Below, piece by piece: positions 21,429 to 33,600 of a stretch of 35,887 bases of DNA. The DNA comes from Carboxylicivirga sp. GTDB taxonomy: Bacteria; Bacteroidota; Bacteroidia; Bacteroidales; Marinilabiliaceae. The position numbers and the translations under genes are program-made. The notes beneath the pieces were generated by a model. That model was not told the origin of the DNA and did not search any database. It saw only the letters and a list, made by a program, of their open reading frames with translations. The stretch spans positions 1 to 35,887 of the forward strand of contig JAOARW010000081.1 in NCBI GenBank assembly GCA_025210475.1, read 5' to 3'. Numbering within the stretch: the first letter of the stretch is position 1; the number at the start of each line of letters is the position of its first letter.

Positions 21429-24400
21429 ATGAAAAGATTTTTAGGTGTCATCTTTATACACTTGTGTTTTATAAATATCATTTATGGGCAAAGCTTTACT
21501 GTTGAAGGCACCGTGAATGATGCCTCCGGACAACCATTACCGGGCGTTAACATCCTTATCGAAGGAACAAGCAATGGTACGGTTACTAACATGGATGGCT
21601 ATTACTCCCTCCAACTTCCGTCAGGTGAAGTAACATTACTTTACTCTTTTATCGGTATGAATACTGTTAAAGAAAAAGTAGCTGGTCGAAATCAAATAAA
21701 TGTTGTTTTAACCGATGACAGCCAACAGCTCGAAGACGTGATGGTAGTAGCCTATGGTACTACAACCAAGGAGGCCTATACTGGTTCCGCACAGGTAGTA
21801 GAGGCTGAGGTGATTGAAAACCGACCGGTAACATCTTTTGAAAAGGCCCTACAAGGAACAACTGCCGGACTTCAGGTGACCAGTTCTTCAGGTCAGCCGG
21901 GAGCAACCGCTCAGGTCCGAATCAGAGGTATTGGTTCATTATCAGCCGGTAGCTCACCTTTGTATGTTGTTGATGGTGTGCCAATCGCAGGTGGCCTCAA
22001 CAGTATTAACCCAAACGACATTGAAAGTACAACCGTATTAAAAGATGCTGTATCTGCTTCTTTATATGGATCGCGCGCTGCAAACGGGGTTATTGTAATT
22101 ACCACCAAAAAAGGTAAAACGGGGAAAACCCGTATCTCTTTCAGCGCACAAACAGGTATTGCCAATCGCATCTCCGATGGTTATCCTTTAATGAATTCAA
22201 CCCAGTTTTACGAGCACTCATGGATGGGTGCTTACAACAGAGGACTAATTTATGGCGAACATACTGACGGAACGCCTTATACAAGTGCCGATGCCATTGC
22301 CTATGCGCACGGCAGTGTAAAAGACATTGTTGGTTATAATCCATTTGGTATTGAGAAACCCTTGGATGACAATGGCAGGTTAATTCCCGGAACGCAGGTA
22401 TTAACCAATACTGATTGGCGCAATGAAGTGTATAAAACAGGTGTTATTCAAAACTATAACTTAAATATATCGGGCGGTACCGAGGCAACAAAGGTGTATT
22501 TCTCTTTAGGTTATTACGATGATAATGGTACAGTTTTGAGCTCCAATTATAAGCGTTACAGCAGTAAAATTAACGTAGAACATAAAGTCAACAGTTTTAT
22601 TACGGCTGGAGTTAACAGCCTGATGTCATACAGTATTGTTAATGGCCCACCTTCAGGCTCAGGAGGTGCTAACCCTACACGTTCGGCCGATATTATCAAT
22701 GCTGCTTCACCGGTTAAGATGGGCGATGGCTCATGGGCCTGGGGTAATGAGGCCGCATTTGATTTTAACCCGGTGGCATTGGCCCAGATGGATGTTTATC
22801 GATCAAAAGGTATGCGCAGTATGTTAAGCTCGTACATCAATGTGGATATTTTAAAATCCTTATTTTTTAGAACAACCGGTTCCATAGATTACAGTCATAC
22901 AAAAGGCCTGACCTATTACAATCCAGAGCATGGCAACGGAGCTGCAGTGAATGGACGAAGCACCATGTCATCGGCCGAAGGCTATGTCTGGAATATCTCT
23001 AATATTCTTTCATGGAACAGATACACCGATTTGTCAAGCTTCGAAATTATTGCAGGCCAGGAAGCATCCGGAACATACAGTGAGAGTTTAGGTGCTGGTG
23101 TTACTGATTTCGCCATTCCCGGCAAATATGATTTGGTATGGGGAAGTCAACCATCAGAACCGGGCAGTGGCAGTTCTGAGTCGAATCTGATCTCTTATCT
23201 GGGCCAGGCCAAGTATAATTATGACAGTAGATACTATTTGGATGCCAGTATTCGAACTGATGGTAGCTCGCGGTTTGGAAGCGAATATAAGTATGGTCTG
23301 TTTTATTCTGCGGGAGCCAGCTGGCGTATCAAGCAGGAAAACTGGATGCAGGATATTTTATGGTTAAATGACTTAAAATTAAGAGCGAGTTGTGGTGTAA
23401 CGGGTAACAATAACATTGGCAACTATGCCTCATTAGGATTATACAGTGGTGGTGCCAACTATGGCGGTTATCCGGGTTTAGGAGCTTCTCAGCCACCCAA
23501 TCCAAATATCCACTGGGAGTCGATGACAAGTATTAATTTTGGTATCGATGCTACTTTATTCAAGAATTTGTCAGCATCAATTGATTTGTATGAAAAGAAA
23601 TCAGATGGGCTATTGTATTCGCTTCCACTGTCGTCGGATAAAGGTTTTACCAGCATTACCACCAACCTGGGAGCGATGAAAAACTATGGGATAGAAGCCA
23701 TGTTGACCTATCGCAAACAGTTCGGAAATATTGACAATGAAACCAGTTTTAATATAACGGCTAATCGTAACGAAATTTTAAATCTTGACGTTGAGCGTCT
23801 GACAGGGGCGACTCAGATGCGTGAAGTTGGTGGTGATATGCATCAGTTCTTTATGAAAGAGTGGGCCGGTGTTAATCCCGATAACGGCGACCCAATGTGG
23901 TTTACCAATGCGCAGTCAGATGATCGAGATAACAATGAGGAGCCTGAATCAGCTTTTACTGACCCGAATGGATCGGGACGCATGGTAACCAGTAGCTATG
24001 AAGATGCGGAGCGAACACGACAGGGATCGGCACTGCCCGATTTTTATGGAGGTCTTGCTAACAGCCTAAGCTATAAAAACATCGATTTTGCCTTTAACTG
24101 GTATTTCAGTATTGGTGGACAGATCTATAATTACGACTATGCTGCTAATATGCACGATGGGACGAATACAGGCTATAACCTTTCGAATGATGCCTTGGCA
24201 GCATGGACGCCCAATAACCGTTATACCAATGTGCCTAAATATGTTGAAAATAATAACAGTGGGAGTAATCAGATTTCGACCCGTTTTTTGGAAGATGCCT
24301 CTTACCTGCGATTAAAGACTATTTCATTAAGCTATAATTTACCCCAATCTATTTGTTCAAAACTGAAGATGCAAGGATTAAAGGTGTTTGTGTCAGCGGA

Positions 24401-24521
24401 AAACCTGTTGACTTTCACCAGCTTCAAAGGTTTTGATCCGGAAGGAGCCTTAAGTGGTACCACCAATAACAATATACCTGGTGTGAAGACCTACACTTTT
24501 GGTATTAAGATGGATATGTAA
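21429..24521 (+). CDS. SusC/RagA-family TonB-linked outer-membrane protein
   Basis: A 1030-residue SusC-type receptor: signal peptide to IIYGQ, carboxypeptidase-regulatory-like domain (GQPLPGVNILIEGTSNGTVT, about 20-100), the SusC plug signature (LQGTTAGLQVTSSSGQPG, VRIRGIGSLSAGSSPLYVVDG, SASLYGSRAANGVIVITTKK, about 135-225) and a large barrel with C-terminal SAENLLTFTSFKGFDPE and TYTFGIKMDM. The ATG at 21429 is used; an upstream in-frame TTG gains nothing. It forms the pore of a SusCD importer with the next gene. No glycoside hydrolase is present and a large protease follows, so a peptide substrate, as in RagAB, is more likely than a glycan; that is inference. Confidence 0.95.
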   Translation: MKRFLGVIFIHLCFINIIYGQSFTVEGTVNDASGQPLPGVNILIEGTSNGTVTNMDGYYSLQLPSGEVTLLYSFIGMNTVKEKVAGRNQINVVLTDDSQQLEDVMVVAYGTTTKEAYTGSAQVVEAEVIENRPVTSFEKALQGTTAGLQVTSSSGQPGATAQVRIRGIGSLSAGSSPLYVVDGVPIAGGLNSINPNDIESTTVLKDAVSASLYGSRAANGVIVITTKKGKTGKTRISFSAQTGIANRISDGYPLMNSTQFYEHSWMGAYNRGLIYGEHTDGTPYTSADAIAYAHGSVKDIVGYNPFGIEKPLDDNGRLIPGTQVLTNTDWRNEVYKTGVIQNYNLNISGGTEATKVYFSLGYYDDNGTVLSSNYKRYSSKINVEHKVNSFITAGVNSLMSYSIVNGPPSGSGGANPTRSADIINAASPVKMGDGSWAWGNEAAFDFNPVALAQMDVYRSKGMRSMLSSYINVDILKSLFFRTTGSIDYSHTKGLTYYNPEHGNGAAVNGRSTMSSAEGYVWNISNILSWNRYTDLSSFEIIAGQEASGTYSESLGAGVTDFAIPGKYDLVWGSQPSEPGSGSSESNLISYLGQAKYNYDSRYYLDASIRTDGSSRFGSEYKYGLFYSAGASWRIKQENWMQDILWLNDLKLRASCGVTGNNNIGNYASLGLYSGGANYGGYPGLGASQPPNPNIHWESMTSINFGIDATLFKNLSASIDLYEKKSDGLLYSLPLSSDKGFTSITTNLGAMKNYGIEAMLTYRKQFGNIDNETSFNITANRNEILNLDVERLTGATQMREVGGDMHQFFMKEWAGVNPDNGDPMWFTNAQSDDRDNNEEPESAFTDPNGSGRMVTSSYEDAERTRQGSALPDFYGGLANSLSYKNIDFAFNWYFSIGGQIYNYDYAANMHDGTNTGYNLSNDALAAWTPNNRYTNVPKYVENNNSGSNQISTRFLEDASYLRLKTISLSYNLPQSICSKLKMQGLKVFVSAENLLTFTSFKGFDPEGALSGTTNNNIPGVKTYTFGIKMDM

Positions 24522-24555
24522 GAATAGAAAGTGGGATAATTAAATATTATAAAGC

Positions 24556-26070
24556 ATGAAATTTATAAATAGATATTTAAAAATAGTTTTAGCTGTTGGT
24601 ATCATTGGTTTAAGCTTCTCTTGTAGCGATGAGTTTCTGGATACCAAACCGGATACAGCAGTATCGTATGAAGAAGCTTTTGAATCAATAACCAATGCCG
24701 AATCGGCTTTGGTAGGCATGTACAACAATTTGAGTGCCTACAATTTCGATGGACTTTATGCGCCTATTATGGGGGATCTGATCGGTGATGACTTATTATT
24801 GGATTCGAAGCAAAACTGGGGATGGTTTTTAAGTGTCTACCAATTGGAGACTTTACCAAATTACCGGTGGGCCAGGGAGCCTTGGACATCCGGCTATTTT
24901 TTAATTTACCAGGCCAATCAGATTATAGAAAGTGCTGATTTAGTGCCCGATGCCACAGAAGGTCAAAAAGCCAATCTTAAAGGGCAGGCACAGGTGATGC
25001 GTGCTTCCACCATGTTAAAACTGGTGCAGATGTTTGGTGAGGCCTATTCAGTTAATCCAGATGCACCTGGCATTTTAAATGCCAACAGTGTTAAAAAATG
25101 GGATGAGGAAGATAGTGGACGTGCCACTGTAGGGGAAATTTACAATCAAATTGTCACTGATCTGGTAACGGCCATTCCTTTGTTGGAGAAATATGCAGAA
25201 GAAGTGGCTGAAATGCCAGCCAGTGATCGTCCGCAAAAGTTTTTAGATGCCACTGCCTTTTACAATGTACGTTCGGCCAATGCAATTTTAGCCAGAGCTT
25301 ATCTGGACATGGAAAACTGGGAGAAAGCACGTGATCATGCTGCAGAAGCGAAAAAAGAGGTTGAGCTGATGGATGCTTATGACTTGATAAGTGGTTTTCA
25401 CACTCCAAACAGCGAAACACTGTATGCCATCAAATATACCGCAACAGATAATAACGTGTATTTGTCAATTCCTTCTTTTTACTGGCCACTGGGGGGGTAT
25501 AGTTCCATGCGGGCAGATACCATGTTTGTGGATCGTTTCAATAATAACGATGTCAGAAAGAAACAATTTCGTCATGGGCGCGAAATTATGGTGCGTTATG
25601 AAGGTGAAGAAACAGAGAGACCATTGGATCCTGATAACTATGTTATTTTAAAGTTTGCCAGTATTAATTATCAAACGGGTTATGCTCAGCGCATCAGCAT
25701 ACGCGCTTCCGAAATGTATCTGATTGAGGCAGAGTGTGAGGCAGAGCTTGGCAATGATAGCGAGGCACAAGACTTGTTACATGCCATTCAAAAACGTGCC
25801 AATCCGGGTATTAGCAAATCCTCTAACACAGGAGAGGTTTTAGTTAATGAGATTCTGTTGGAAAGAAGAAAAGAGTTAGCAGGTGAAGGATTTCGTTGGA
25901 ATGATATCAAACGCCGAAGCTTACCATTTAAGCGCAATGGTCACCACTGGTCAAAGTGGGATTTCCGGTTTGGCGATGCAGATTACTATCGTTTGACTTT
26001 CCCGATTCCCCAAAATGAGATTGATAACAATAGTTCCTTAACGGAAGTAGATCAAAATCCTGGGTATTAA
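24556..26070 (+). CDS. SusD/RagB-family surface lipoprotein
   Basis: A 504-residue SusD-like lipoprotein: lipobox FSCS (C23), then DEFLDTKPDTAVSYEEAFES typical of SusD N-termini, TPR-like helices (ANLKGQAQVMRASTMLKLVQ; NAILARAYLDMENWEKARDH) and the C-terminal family block (RASEMYLIEAECEAELGN, LLERRKELAGEGFRWNDIKR, FPIPQNEIDNN). It acts as the surface lid and ligand-binding subunit of the transporter with the preceding SusC. Only 34 bp separate the two genes, so they are cotranscribed. Confidence 0.95.
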   Translation: MKFINRYLKIVLAVGIIGLSFSCSDEFLDTKPDTAVSYEEAFESITNAESALVGMYNNLSAYNFDGLYAPIMGDLIGDDLLLDSKQNWGWFLSVYQLETLPNYRWAREPWTSGYFLIYQANQIIESADLVPDATEGQKANLKGQAQVMRASTMLKLVQMFGEAYSVNPDAPGILNANSVKKWDEEDSGRATVGEIYNQIVTDLVTAIPLLEKYAEEVAEMPASDRPQKFLDATAFYNVRSANAILARAYLDMENWEKARDHAAEAKKEVELMDAYDLISGFHTPNSETLYAIKYTATDNNVYLSIPSFYWPLGGYSSMRADTMFVDRFNNNDVRKKQFRHGREIMVRYEGEETERPLDPDNYVILKFASINYQTGYAQRISIRASEMYLIEAECEAELGNDSEAQDLLHAIQKRANPGISKSSNTGEVLVNEILLERRKELAGEGFRWNDIKRRSLPFKRNGHHWSKWDFRFGDADYYRLTFPIPQNEIDNNSSLTEVDQNPGY

Positions 26071-26098
26071 TGGAAAAGGAAATTTAAAAGGGTAAAAA

Positions 26099-27544
26099 AT
26101 GTTTATGTTTCGTAAAATAAATAGTTTTAAAACAATTGCTTTGTTACTAAGCATTGTTCTGATGCTTAGTAGTTGTACCAAAGATGAGCCCGTTATCAAC
26201 CTGAATCCCAACGCAGGTCCAGGCTTTCTGAATGTTGAAAATAAAGGCTATGTGGTTGATCTGAATGCAGTTCCTGCTCCTGAAGGCCAGACAGGAACCT
26301 GGCGAATATACATGGGCAAGAACGGGCGTTTTGATGACCTGAACGATCCGCAAACCAGATTTTATGGCGAACCAGGCGAAAGGTACCAATTAGGGTGGGA
26401 GCTTAGTAAACGCGGAAAATATGAAGCAGCTACCATTGATGTTACTTTTAAGCCATTAAATCCGGTTATTATAAGCTCTTTCAATGATACAACATTCAAT
26501 AATATTTCCCTTTACCTAAAGGCGCAAGCTCCTCGTTTGGGAGCAGTTGGTGAATGGAGTATTGTAAGCGGCAATGATGCACAAATAATCAATGACAATG
26601 ATGGCGAAGCCGAATTTATTGGGGCTGAACATCAGGATTATACACTTCGGTGGACATTATCATATGGATCGAAAAGTGTTTCAAAGGACATTTCTTTTAC
26701 AACCGATGAGTTGAAGGCCCAGGCCGGTATTGATAATCTGGACATTAAAACAGCCAAGGATGCCGCAAAATTCTTTACGCTGGAAGGTTTTCTGCCTGCT
26801 GGTGCCACAGGTCATTGGCAAATTATAGGTGGAGAAGGAGGAACCGTGCATTCGCCATTACTGGATAACTCACTGTTTGAAGGTTTGGCAGATACAACTT
26901 ATCAGCTTACCTGGACAGTGAATCTGGATCAGCGACAGTCAGTTGATACTGTTGATTTGAGGTTCCGTGGCAAATGGGGAATGTGGCAGGATCCGAAAGA
27001 TGGACAAAAATATCGTTTTGCTGAAGTTAACGGTCTGGAATGGATGGCCGATAATTATAACTATGCTGCCGAACCAGGCACAGGATCATGGTATTATGGG
27101 CATGGAGAGCGCAGTATTATTAAAGAGGGGTATGCGCTGGAAACCGAAGAAGATAGAAAATATTATGGTCGTTTATATGATTGGCATACGGCTTCAAATA
27201 TTACCCCGGCCGGATGGCGATTGCCCAGTGTAGAGGAATTCAATGACATGCTTGTTGCTTTGGGTGGCGATTTATATGCTGGTGAAAAAATCAAAGAAGG
27301 CGGTGATGCGGGTTTGGATTTGGTTTTTGCGGGATATTATAATAGAGGTAGTTCATCCGATCCCGCTTTTCGTGGTGTTTTCGATACTCAGGGTGTTTCG
27401 GGTCTCTATTGGTTAAATGCCTACTACGATAATTACGCTAAGGTGTTTGAGGTAACAAAAAATAGCAACTTATCAGGAACTGGCGCACTACCTACTAATT
27501 TTTTCAAATTATCGGTTAGGTATGTTCGCGATGTTCAGGATTAG
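26099..27544 (+). CDS. Lipoprotein with Ig-like repeats and a C-terminal Fib_succ_major domain
   Basis: A 481-residue lipoprotein (lipobox LSSC, C26). Residues 40-290 hold three beta-rich Ig/PKD-like units with a recurring core (TGTWRIYMG...RYQLGWELS; VGEWSIVSG...DYTLRWTLS; TGHWQIIGG...TYQLTWTVN). The C-terminal 190 residues are a Fib_succ_major (TIGR02145-type) domain: VNGLEWMADNYNY, YYGRLYDWHTA, PAGWRLPSVEEFNDML, SGLYWL, LSVRYVRD. This domain is common in surface proteins of Bacteroidota and Fibrobacteres; its ligand is not established. In SusCD loci the third lipoprotein usually captures substrate at the surface. It lies 28 bp after susD. An in-frame ATG at 26105 is an equal start. Confidence 0.88.
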   Translation: MFMFRKINSFKTIALLLSIVLMLSSCTKDEPVINLNPNAGPGFLNVENKGYVVDLNAVPAPEGQTGTWRIYMGKNGRFDDLNDPQTRFYGEPGERYQLGWELSKRGKYEAATIDVTFKPLNPVIISSFNDTTFNNISLYLKAQAPRLGAVGEWSIVSGNDAQIINDNDGEAEFIGAEHQDYTLRWTLSYGSKSVSKDISFTTDELKAQAGIDNLDIKTAKDAAKFFTLEGFLPAGATGHWQIIGGEGGTVHSPLLDNSLFEGLADTTYQLTWTVNLDQRQSVDTVDLRFRGKWGMWQDPKDGQKYRFAEVNGLEWMADNYNYAAEPGTGSWYYGHGERSIIKEGYALETEEDRKYYGRLYDWHTASNITPAGWRLPSVEEFNDMLVALGGDLYAGEKIKEGGDAGLDLVFAGYYNRGSSSDPAFRGVFDTQGVSGLYWLNAYYDNYAKVFEVTKNSNLSGTGALPTNFFKLSVRYVRDVQD

Positions 27545-27614
27545 CAGGGTTATTAATTAGATGTCGGGCTTATTGTTTCATCTTTTAAGGTGGCATCAAT
27601 TGAAAAATAAAGAA

Positions 27615-30600
27615 ATGAAGAAGAAATATAAAATAATATACCTCTTACTTTTCCTCGCCATACTGATGACAGAAACGGTGTTGGGACAAGCTGCTGAGGA
27701 TTTGGAAAAAGGAAGAATCAGAATTAAGCTGAAAAGAGAACAGTTGGCAGGTGTCAGTTCGTCTTTAAAGTCGGCTACAACTGCATATAGTGGCTCTGTT
27801 ACCGGGATCAAGAATCTTGACAAAGTGAGTGACAATGTCGGCATAACCCGGATTAACCGTGTTTTTCCTTTCTCACTAAAGCATGAGATGAAACACCGGA
27901 AATATGGTTTACATCTTTGGATTGAGCTTGAGTTTGATGAAAATATTAATCCACAAACTGTGGTAGATCAATTTAAAGGGCTGGATGAGGTTGATATTGT
28001 AAAACCTGTTTATAAGAAGGTAAGAATGGACTCAGATAAAGAAGCCAAACTTTATAAGGTAGAGGTGATAAGTAAAGCTTCTCCCAAGGCTGTAGAAAGT
28101 CCATCTGCAACATCCAGTTACACACCTTATTTTAATGACCCGATGTTACAGGCGCAATGGCATTACGAGAGTGATGGAACAATCGTAAAGAATGCTTATG
28201 ATATTGATTTATTTGAAGCCTGGGAGCAAGCAACCGGTCGTTCGGATATTATTGTGGCCATTGTTGATCAGGGCGTGGATGTTTATCACGAAGACCTAAA
28301 GGCCAATATATGGCGTAACGAAGCAGAGTTGAATGGTGAAACAGGAGTGGATGATGATCAGAATGGTTATGTCGATGATTACCATGGATATAACTTCTGT
28401 ATGGATGGAGCTATTACACCAGGTAATCACGGAACTCATGTTGCCGGAACCGTTGGAGCGGTATCGAATAATGGTATTGGAGTGGCCGGAGTGGCCGGAG
28501 GCGATGGATCAGGTAATGGTGTTAAAATGATTTCTTGCCAGGTGTTTGATTACCGGTCAAATGGAGGCGTTAATTTTGCACAGGCGATTGTATATGGAGC
28601 TGATCATGGAGCTGTTATTTCACAAAACTCATGGGGGTATAATGGTGCTGGCTACTATGAGCCAGAAGTACACGATGCCATCAAATATTTTGTGAAAGAA
28701 GCCGGGCAATACGAAGGAAGCCCTATGAAAGGCGGCATTGTTGTATTTGCTGCAGGAAATGACGGCAGTGAACTGGATCGATATCCGGCAGCTTTTGAGG
28801 AAACGATAGCTGTTACTTCGCTTGGCCCCAATGCGATGCCTGCGGCTTATACTAATTTTGGAACCTGGGCATCTTTGGCTGCACCAGGTGGTTTTCAGAC
28901 TGATTTTGGTGAAGAAGGCGGTATACTTAGTACGATCACCGACGATAAGTATGGGTACATGGATGGTACTTCTATGGCTTGTCCGCATGTATCTGGTGTG
29001 GCTGCACTTGCTATTGATAAGTTTGGCGGAGCTGATTTTACCTCCGACGACCTGGAAAGAATCATGCTTAATTCTACCAGTCGCTTTATCTTTCAGCATA
29101 ACAATAAATACGGTACCGGTGCATTGAACGCAGCCAATGCACTATTGGATGATAACCGCGTTGCACCTGAGGCTATTACAGATTTAAAAGCATCTGAGAT
29201 TTTTCATAATGAAGTTCGATTGGAGTGGACAGTGCCTGTTGATGAAGATAACGGGGAACCACGATACTTCTACCTTGCTATTGGAGCATCAGAAATAAAC
29301 GATCAGAATTTCGATAATCAGGCCCAGTTCTTTCTTCAGAACGAATTAAGTGCTGGTGAGACATTTGATATTAAAATTACCGGGTTCCAAAAATTAACAG
29401 ACTATTGGTTTGCGGTAAAATCAGGCGATCAATTTGATAATTTATCCGACATTTCGAATGTTCTGAAGGTTACCACATCGAATTTACCGCATTTTGTGGA
29501 ATCAACGCGCTCTGTAGATGTAGCCATTGATGTAACCCAGGAAACCACAAAGAAGGTACAGCTCGAGTTTTCGAATATTGGTGATGGCATAGTATATTAC
29601 AACTCAACGGTTCGTAATGAAAAATATTATTGGGAACCAAAGGAGGAAACCAATCAGGAAATTGCAGAAGCCGTACAGGCAAAAACAGAGGCTGCTATGG
29701 GGCAACCTGAACTATTTGACGCTACACGTCCATATACAAAAGAGTTGAGTGCGTTAAAGTCAGCCACTGTTTCCTCCAATGATTTATCCCATTGGAAAAA
29801 TGACAATACAGAATGGGTGTCGGGCTTTACTTATCAGAATACCAATCCACCATTTACACTGGCGGGTTCAGGTAATGCCAATGCCGGGTTAATTGCTGCT
29901 ACCCGATTTGATATTCCTTATGATTATTCAATAAATGTGACTCACCTGGAAGTTGCCTTATTTCCAGAGATAAAGGATCAACCAATTATCATAGAGTTGA
30001 AAAAAGGCTCGAAGTGGGTTCAGGAATCCGAGAGTGTTTATATGCAAGCGTATTACCCTGACACCACCAATGTACTTCAATATTTCCGCATACCACTGTA
30101 TAAACCTCAGCGCTTCGAAGACAATGAAATATTTTGGGTTGTTATGCATTTTCCTAAAGAAATGAAATACCCGCTGGCAGTGCAGTTGGGAAATATTGAT
30201 TATGGTTACTTTGTGATGTCCAGAGATAATGGAGTCAGCTATCAAAATGCACAGGCTTTCACTTATCGGCCAACAATTCCAATGTTATCAGTACTGAGCT
30301 CGGGTGATGATGGTTCATATGTGTTTTTAGATCCGGTTTCGGGAGAGATACCTAAAGGAGAGACAATTAAAGCGGATGTGGTTGTAGATGCTACCAACCT
30401 GACCGAAGGTAAGCACCTTGCTTCCTTGGGTATCATGACTAATGATATTCATAAACCAATAGTGAACATTGAAGTGAAGGTCGATGTATCAGGTCAGCTG
30501 CCTGAAATTGAAAATAACAAGGTACATCAGTTTAAGGCTTACGCCAATGTAGAAAATGCCTTGCTATTTGATGTACATAACAAAGGTCTGGCAAATCTGG

Positions 30601-33600
30601 AAGTATACGATGTTATTTCTTCTACACCAGGCTTTTCAAAAGCATATGAGGATACCGTTGTAATTAAGCCGGATTGGGATTGGAAAGTGCCTTTCAGTTT
30701 TACGCCCGTAACAAGCGGTTTGATTGAAAACCAGGTTAAGTTGATCACCAATATTGGAGAGATTAATCTCAACTGTGAGTTTTCGGTTGTTGAGGCACCA
30801 GTTGCCGAACTGAATGCATCCAACGTAGTAGATGTTGTTTATGGGGAGAAGGCCACTTTAAATCTTGAGCTGGCGAATGCCGGAACTGGTACGGTGTTAG
30901 AATATGATCTGGGACACTATGATCTTTTGAATGTTAGTAAGGGCTTGTTCCCTCACAAGTTGGAATACAATATATTAACGTCAGCAGATTTAAATGGTCC
31001 TGTTGATCATACATGGGATGACATATCTGATTTTGCAAAGGTTTATTCCAATGCGGAGGTAAGAAGTGGTGCGATTGATTTAGAGATGAACTTTCCTTTC
31101 TTTACAGAAATAATAAAAAATGCACGCATCAGTTCCCGCGGACAGCTTTATTTTTATGAAGATGGTTTACTTTTGAGTGAGCCGGAATCAGACTATAATG
31201 GTACCGGAAAAGGTGTGCTTAAGCCATTAAGAATAAACGATCAGTTCCTGCAACTAACACGTTTGTACTTTTATTCATTTGGCGACAGGTGTGTCTTTTC
31301 GGTAGAGGCTGAAATTGATAAAGCCGGAAATACTCCTAATCAAATAGATGGTACGGTTGAATATCAGATCGTCTTGTTTAGAAATGGTGCGATTGAGTTT
31401 CGCTACAAGAATGTCAGTGATCTGCAAGAGGACTGGACATATACCGTTGGTGTTCAGGGACTGATAAGAGATGATTTGTTATTGTATAAAGATTATGAGG
31501 AAACAGGAAAGGATTTATACAATGGTCAAGTTGTTCGATTTGAGCCAACAACTGCATTAAGTTTGCTTGTTTCGGCCACTCCTGCAAAGGGTTTAATTAA
31601 TGTTGGGGACAACACCCATGCTGAATTAACAATTGATCCTCAAGCCATGGGAGTAACTGCCGGAAGCTATAAAAACAATGTATTGGTTAAAGTCAACACA
31701 GCTAATAAGGAAGTGTATTGGCCATTGACTATCAATGTAACAGGAACTCCGGAATTGACGACGACAGATACCCTGGATTTTGGAACTGTAAAATTAGGAT
31801 TTAAGGGAGTCGGTTTTATAACGGCCAGTAAAATTGGTTCGTCCGATGAATTTGTTGAAACTATCACCTTTGATCATTCTGCTTTTAGCATTGATCAGGC
31901 ATTGCCATTAGCGATTGGTGCAGCATCTAAGGTACCGTTAAAAGTAGTATTCGCTTCAACAAGTGTCGAAGAAGTTAGAAGTGTGGCATATCTTAGTTTC
32001 AGCGATGGATCCCAAAAGAGTGTAGTGCTTATTGCAAAAGGTGTTGAGGATGCCTCGTATGATATATCCATCAACGAGCCTTTAATGGTTGATCTTAAAG
32101 GAGGGGAACGGGTAAAAGTACCTTTCACACTCAAGAATCATGACAAGGGAGTTCCATTGGAATATACATTCAAAGGTAACTGGATGTCATACGTTGAAGC
32201 TAAGAGCCCCAAAAGAGCTGAAGGAAATAATAACCTTGGTTCTGAATACGGCTATTGGTGGAATATCAGTGATTCGATCATGCCTTATTACAAATGGGAG
32301 GATATCAGTAGTGATGCAGAAATTTTATTGATTGAGCAGAATGAACAACAGAAAATAGAATTGCCGTTTGCGTTCCCATTTTTTGGCGAATATTATAACT
32401 CCATATGGGTGTCAAAAAATGGTTATATAACTGTTAATGAACCAGAATCAGATCACGTGGCATTTGAGTTTGAAAAAGATGATGGCTTAAGTGGAATGAT
32501 TGCGCCTTTCTGGTCGTTATTAGCGCCACCTGAAGAAGGAAAAGGAGTATTCCTATTGAAGGAGGAAGAGCGAGTTATTCTGCAATGGGATAATTTTACA
32601 CCTGCAACAGTAAGTGATCTTGGCGTACTATCTTTCCAGTTGGAAATGTTGTCTGATGGAACCATTCATTTTCACTACAAGCAGGTAGATCCATTTAGTG
32701 GCGGCCTTCAATACGGACTGGAAAGCCCGGATGAGGAAGAAACAGTTGAGACAGAAAAGTCTTGGATATTAAAATGGACGATCCTTCGAAATGAAAGCAC
32801 AATTAGTTTTATTCCGCCATTAAAAGATAGTTTGGCTAGTGGCGAGCAAAAGGAACTGGAGGCAGTGCTGTCTGCTAAAAACATTTATCAACCGGGTGTT
32901 TATAAGGATACCATTGAGTTATATACGAACAGTCTGGCGCAGGATGTTTTCAAAATTCCGGTGCAGCTAAATGTATCTGGTCGTCCGGTACTTGAGGTAG
33001 TTACTTCGCTCATATGGGATGATGTTATATATAATTCGAACCTTAGCTTAAAACGAAAGGTCAAATTGATTAATACGGGGTATGATGTGATGCAAATTAG
33101 CCATATTGCGCATGATCAATTAGATGATTTGATGTTGTTTGATGAGCTTGGCGAGCTGATTGTAAAGAGTAGTTCGGGAGAGTTACTGAAGACCATCCGC
33201 ATTGAACCATGGAGTGAGGTAGAGTTGCAGCTTTTTATTCCAGTAGAGGAACACAAAAATGTGAATGGTACGATTAGCTGGCAGGGAAATTTCGATGAAC
33301 TGTTAACTCCTGTAACTGCATCAATCGTTGATTCTCCTGTTTTTGCATGGGATGCTGTTAACCAATCTTTTTCATTAAACAATACCGAAGTTGGCGAATA
33401 CCGTTTTACAGTGAAGAATGAAGGAGAAACCAAACTAAAATACAATCTGGCACCTGCAGTAGCCCCAAGTGGTGAAGAGACCGTGTTCCCGGTTATTATA
33501 GAAGAAGAAAGTAATTTCTCTCTAAACTACCCGATTACCGTTGATTCATTAAATCTGGAGAAGAAGGAAAAAGCGGATGGTGTTTTAATTCCCTGGATTG

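Noticed and set aside
28629..29099. A 156-codon minus-strand frame inside the protease gene
   Set aside because: It is antisense to the most conserved part of the S8 domain and has no recognisable domain or start context; a shadow frame.
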